Positions 6,478 to 8,348 of a stretch of 8,348 nucleotides of DNA are shown in pieces (within the stretch, counting starts at the first letter, position 1; each line of letters starts with the position of its first letter). The notes beneath the pieces are model-generated. The model was not told where the DNA came from. It worked only from the letters and a program-made list of their open reading frames with translations, and did not search any database. The DNA is taken from positions 1 through 8,348 of the forward strand of contig JAFECY010000049.1 in NCBI GenBank assembly GCA_018241865.1, in the 5' to 3' direction. The DNA comes from Pseudomonadota bacterium (GTDB lineage: Bacteria > Pseudomonadota > Gammaproteobacteria > Burkholderiales > Burkholderiaceae_D). The translations under genes were made by a program, and so were the position numbers.

Positions 6478-6932
6478 TATCGACCGAGAGATCCGCCATT
6501 GCCGCTGAATTCACGCGCCGCTTCTCGCACCTCGCGGAAAAGCTCGGCCCGGACCATCTGAACTTATTGCTGGATGGTGCTTCGGTGCAGGAAGTGCCCG
6601 CCGGTCGCGCCGTTATCCGCGACCGCATGCCGGTCGATTTTCTTTACTTCGTCCTCGACGGCTCGCTCGGCGTCTATATCGAAAACGCCGACAAATCGCA
6701 ACGCATCGCCACTGTGCAACCCGGCGAGTGGTTGGGTGAAATTTCCGTGTTAAGCGGCGAAATGCTGGCCAGCGCCACCATTACGCCCGACTCTGTCAGT
6801 AAGCTGATGAAAATCCATCACCTCACCTTCGAGAAGCTGATTGCGGAAGACGAAGTTGTTGCCAAGGCGCTGCTCGAAGATTTGATCGGCCTGATGGCAA
6901 AACGCCTGCGGACTACCCAGACAAACGGATGA
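6474..6932 (+). CDS. Stand-alone cyclic nucleotide-binding-fold protein 1
   Basis: A 152-residue protein made almost entirely of one cyclic nucleotide-binding domain (CRP-like beta-roll). Visible marks are EVPAGRAVIRDRMPVDFLYFVLDGSLGVYIE (~39-70) and the phosphate-binding cassette region PGEWLGEISVLSGEMLASATIT (~83-104), followed by C-terminal helices to residue ~147. No helix-turn-helix follows, so it is not a CRP/FNR transcription factor. In the cassette the glutamate is present (E89), but the position where the cyclic phosphate arginine is expected (PRSAT) reads LASAT, with A99 instead, so ordinary cAMP binding is doubtful. I choose ATG 6474 because it shares ATGA with the DUF805 stop and fits the domain start. 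A longer in-frame start at 6228 would overlap DUF805 by 250 bases with unrelated residues. A 25-base gap separates it from the second such gene. Confidence 0.86.
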   Translation: MISTERSAIAAEFTRRFSHLAEKLGPDHLNLLLDGASVQEVPAGRAVIRDRMPVDFLYFVLDGSLGVYIENADKSQRIATVQPGEWLGEISVLSGEMLASATITPDSVSKLMKIHHLTFEKLIAEDEVVAKALLEDLIGLMAKRLRTTQTNG

Positions 6933-6957
6933 CATACAAAGAAAAAGAACCGACGCC

Positions 6958-7413
6958 ATGGATCTGAAATTTTTTCTCAAAAACCTGCCCGCATTTGAAG
7001 AGTTCAACGCGGCCCATCTCGACGTTTTCGCCAACCGCCTGCACATCGCGGAGCAAGAAAACGGCCATGCATTCATTCGTCAAGGCGAACAAGGAGACGG
7101 TCTGTATCTGCTGCTGGAAGGCGCGGTCAGCATTGTGCGCCGCGATGCCGATGGCGTTGACCATGAAGTACGCGAACTCTGCGGCGGCGAAATGTTCGGC
7201 ATCCTCTCCTTAGTGGATGACTTGCCAGCGTCGGCCACCTGTACCGCGCACGGCAAAACAAAAACCGCATCACTCACGCGCGAGGCTTTTCGCGAACTGT
7301 TTCAAACAGCTTCACCGATCGGCCACCATTTGCAATTCATGATCGCCGTGCAGATGGCGCGCGACCTGCAGGAGGCGAATAAACGCTCCCGCGCCGCGCT
7401 GGCGAAATCCTGA
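6958..7413 (+). CDS. Stand-alone cyclic nucleotide-binding-fold protein 2
   Basis: A 151-residue protein with a second single cNMP-binding fold. The fold is clear from FIRQGEQGDGLYLLLEGAVSIVRRDADG (~39-66) and GGEMFGILSLVDDLPASATCTA (~76-97), followed by a helical C-terminus (FMIAVQMARDLQEANKRSR) that may extend as an amphipathic or coiled helix. There is no DNA-binding domain. The cassette usually reads FGE(I/L)SL...PRSAT; here the glutamate is I82 and the arginine is A91, so both residues that normally hold the cyclic phosphate and ribose are missing. It is similar in plan to the preceding gene but clearly diverged from it, so an ancient duplication or separate recruitment are both possible. 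An A/G-rich stretch (6940-6949) may act as ribosome site. It lies 14 bases before the TpsB gene. Confidence 0.86.
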   Translation: MDLKFFLKNLPAFEEFNAAHLDVFANRLHIAEQENGHAFIRQGEQGDGLYLLLEGAVSIVRRDADGVDHEVRELCGGEMFGILSLVDDLPASATCTAHGKTKTASLTREAFRELFQTASPIGHHLQFMIAVQMARDLQEANKRSRAALAKS

Positions 7414-7427
7414 GTGAAATTGTTTGC

Positions 7428-8348
7428 ATGACGTCGAACCGCCGCCCGTCCCGTTTCCCGCCCTACCGCGTCAGTGCCCGTGCCCGCGCCAGCGTTCTGC
7501 CGCTCGGCCTGCTGCTGTGCTTGGGCTGGGCCGGCGCCGCCGAAGCCCCTGTCACGCCCGGTAGCGTGCAAGAGTCGCTCGATGCCGGCAGGCCACGTCT
7601 GCCGGTTACACCGCCACAGGTACTGCTGCCGGTGCAGCCCGCACCTTCACAGCACGACCCGCGCGCGCGACGCTTCCGGGTCAATGCCTTCGAGATGTCC
7701 GGCAATACCGTGTTTCGCGCACGCCAACTCAAGACCGTGGTGGAACGCTACGTCGATCTCGAACTGAATTTATATGATTTGAACCAAGCCGCTGAGTCCA
7801 TCACCGAGTTCTACCATGCACGCGGTTATGCCTTAGCGCGAGCGGTGATTCCGGCGCAAAAAGTCGTGAACGGCGTGGTGCAGATTCGCATTGTCGAAGG
7901 GCGTATCGGCAAAGTGACGTTCAGCGGCAACCGGCGCTTCTCGAACAAGTTTCTCGCAGCGCGAACCGGCGCACTGCAATCCGGCACGCTGGTCACTTCG
8001 CAACGACTGGAAAGCAGCCTGCTATTGCTGAACGATATCCCCGGCCTGTCCGCCAAAGCAGTGCTGTCGCCGGGCGCAGAGTTCGGTGCCACCGACGCTG
8101 AAATCAAAGTCACTGAAAAACTCTTCAGCGGCAACGTCAGCCTGAACAACAGCGGCCGCAAGGAAACCGGCGAAAACAAAGTAGAAACGTCGATCAATCT
8201 CAATTCGCCCTTCGGCTGGGGCGATCAATTGGCATTGAGCGGCTCCAGCACGCAGCACAACTTAGTGCGCTATTGGAAAGCCGCCTATTCCTTTCCGCTG
8301 AATGCCGCCGGCACCAAGCTGACGATCGGCCACTCGAATGCTGCTTAC
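7428..8348 (+). CDS. TpsB two-partner secretion transporter (FhaC/ShlB family), 3' end outside window
   Basis: Outer-membrane beta-barrel transporter that exports a large TpsA exoprotein (adhesin or haemolysin type) from the periplasm. The frame is open from ATG 7428 to the right edge, giving 307 codons. The N-terminus carries basic residues and a hydrophobic stretch (ASVLPLGLLLCLGWAGAAEA, 21-40), a likely Sec signal peptide cut near residue 40. A Pro-rich linker (~55-78) follows. The first POTRA domain (~82-158) contains FEMSGNTVF and the diagnostic ITEFYHARGYALARAVIPAQKVVNGVVQIRIVEGRI. The second POTRA (~160-231) contains VTFSGNRRFSN and LLLLNDIPGLSAKAVLSPG. The barrel begins near 235 (GNVSLNNSGRKETGE). 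The barrel C-terminus and any tpsA partner lie beyond the window. No good ribosome site is seen; the start is 14 bases after the preceding stop, suggesting the same transcript. Confidence 0.92.
   Translation, partial: MTSNRRPSRFPPYRVSARARASVLPLGLLLCLGWAGAAEAPVTPGSVQESLDAGRPRLPVTPPQVLLPVQPAPSQHDPRARRFRVNAFEMSGNTVFRARQLKTVVERYVDLELNLYDLNQAAESITEFYHARGYALARAVIPAQKVVNGVVQIRIVEGRIGKVTFSGNRRFSNKFLAARTGALQSGTLVTSQRLESSLLLLNDIPGLSAKAVLSPGAEFGATDAEIKVTEKLFSGNVSLNNSGRKETGENKVETSINLNSPFGWGDQLALSGSSTQHNLVRYWKAAYSFPLNAAGTKLTIGHSNAAY

Noticed and set aside
6933..6957. Possible terminator or promoter in the gap between the two cNMP-fold genes.
   Set aside because: The 25 bases hold only an A-rich stretch, with no inverted repeat followed by a T-run and no paired -35/-10 elements.
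6474..7413. Calling the two cNMP-fold proteins CRP/FNR transcription regulators.
   Set aside because: Both end soon after the C-helix, with no helix-turn-helix domain.
7474..7767. A 97-codon + strand frame and minus-strand frames (7302-7571, 7463-7732) over the tpsB 5' region.
   Set aside because: The tpsB frame from 7428 carries a signal peptide and POTRA motifs through the same region, so these other frames are shadows.

Overview
The window is almost wall-to-wall protein-coding sequence, with every supported gene on the + strand. It looks like part of a Tad (tight adherence / Flp-type) pilus locus in a Gram-negative proteobacterium. Moderately GC-rich, compact, coupled genes, a secretin, an outer-membrane lipoprotein and a TpsB-type transporter suggest a beta-proteobacterium. 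That taxonomic guess comes from gene content and style and is only moderately certain.

Layout: (1) the 3' part of the outer-membrane secretin (CpaC/RcpA family, cut by the left edge, ends 890); (2) a TadA/CpaF secretion ATPase with an FHA domain fused to its N-terminus (908-2590); (3) TadB and TadC inner-membrane platform proteins (2587-3438, 3470-4357); (4) a small DUF192 protein (4354-4707); (5) a TPR lipoprotein of the TadD type (4704-5207); (6) a TadE-like minor pseudopilin with a Flp-like cleavage motif (5204-5947); (7) a DUF805 membrane protein (5944-6477); (8) two consecutive stand-alone cyclic-nucleotide-binding-fold proteins without a DNA-binding domain (6474-6932, 6958-7413); (9) the first 307 codons of a TpsB (FhaC/ShlB-type) two-partner secretion transporter, cut by the right edge (7428-8348).

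Six of the nine internal junctions are 4-base GTGA/ATGA stop-start overlaps, and the other three gaps are only 14 to 31 bases. No terminator-like hairpin or convincing internal promoter was seen, so the whole run reads as one operon. The expected division of labour is: ATPase powers TadB/TadC, which assemble the Flp fibre (major pilin not in this window) through the secretin, with the lipoprotein and pseudopilin as accessory parts. The TpsB gene suggests that a large exported adhesin is made together with the pilus.

The most interesting part is the non-standard regulatory content. An FHA domain sits on the ATPase, no tadZ/cpaE gene lies between secretin and ATPase, and a DUF805-cNBD-cNBD cassette sits between pilus and TpsB genes. 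By eye, the ligand pockets of the FHA domain and of both cNMP folds lack canonical binding residues. They may therefore work as protein-interaction modules or bind something other than phosphothreonine and cAMP. No RNA genes, CRISPR arrays, insertion sequences or large repeats were seen, and no gene-free stretch exceeds 31 bases.
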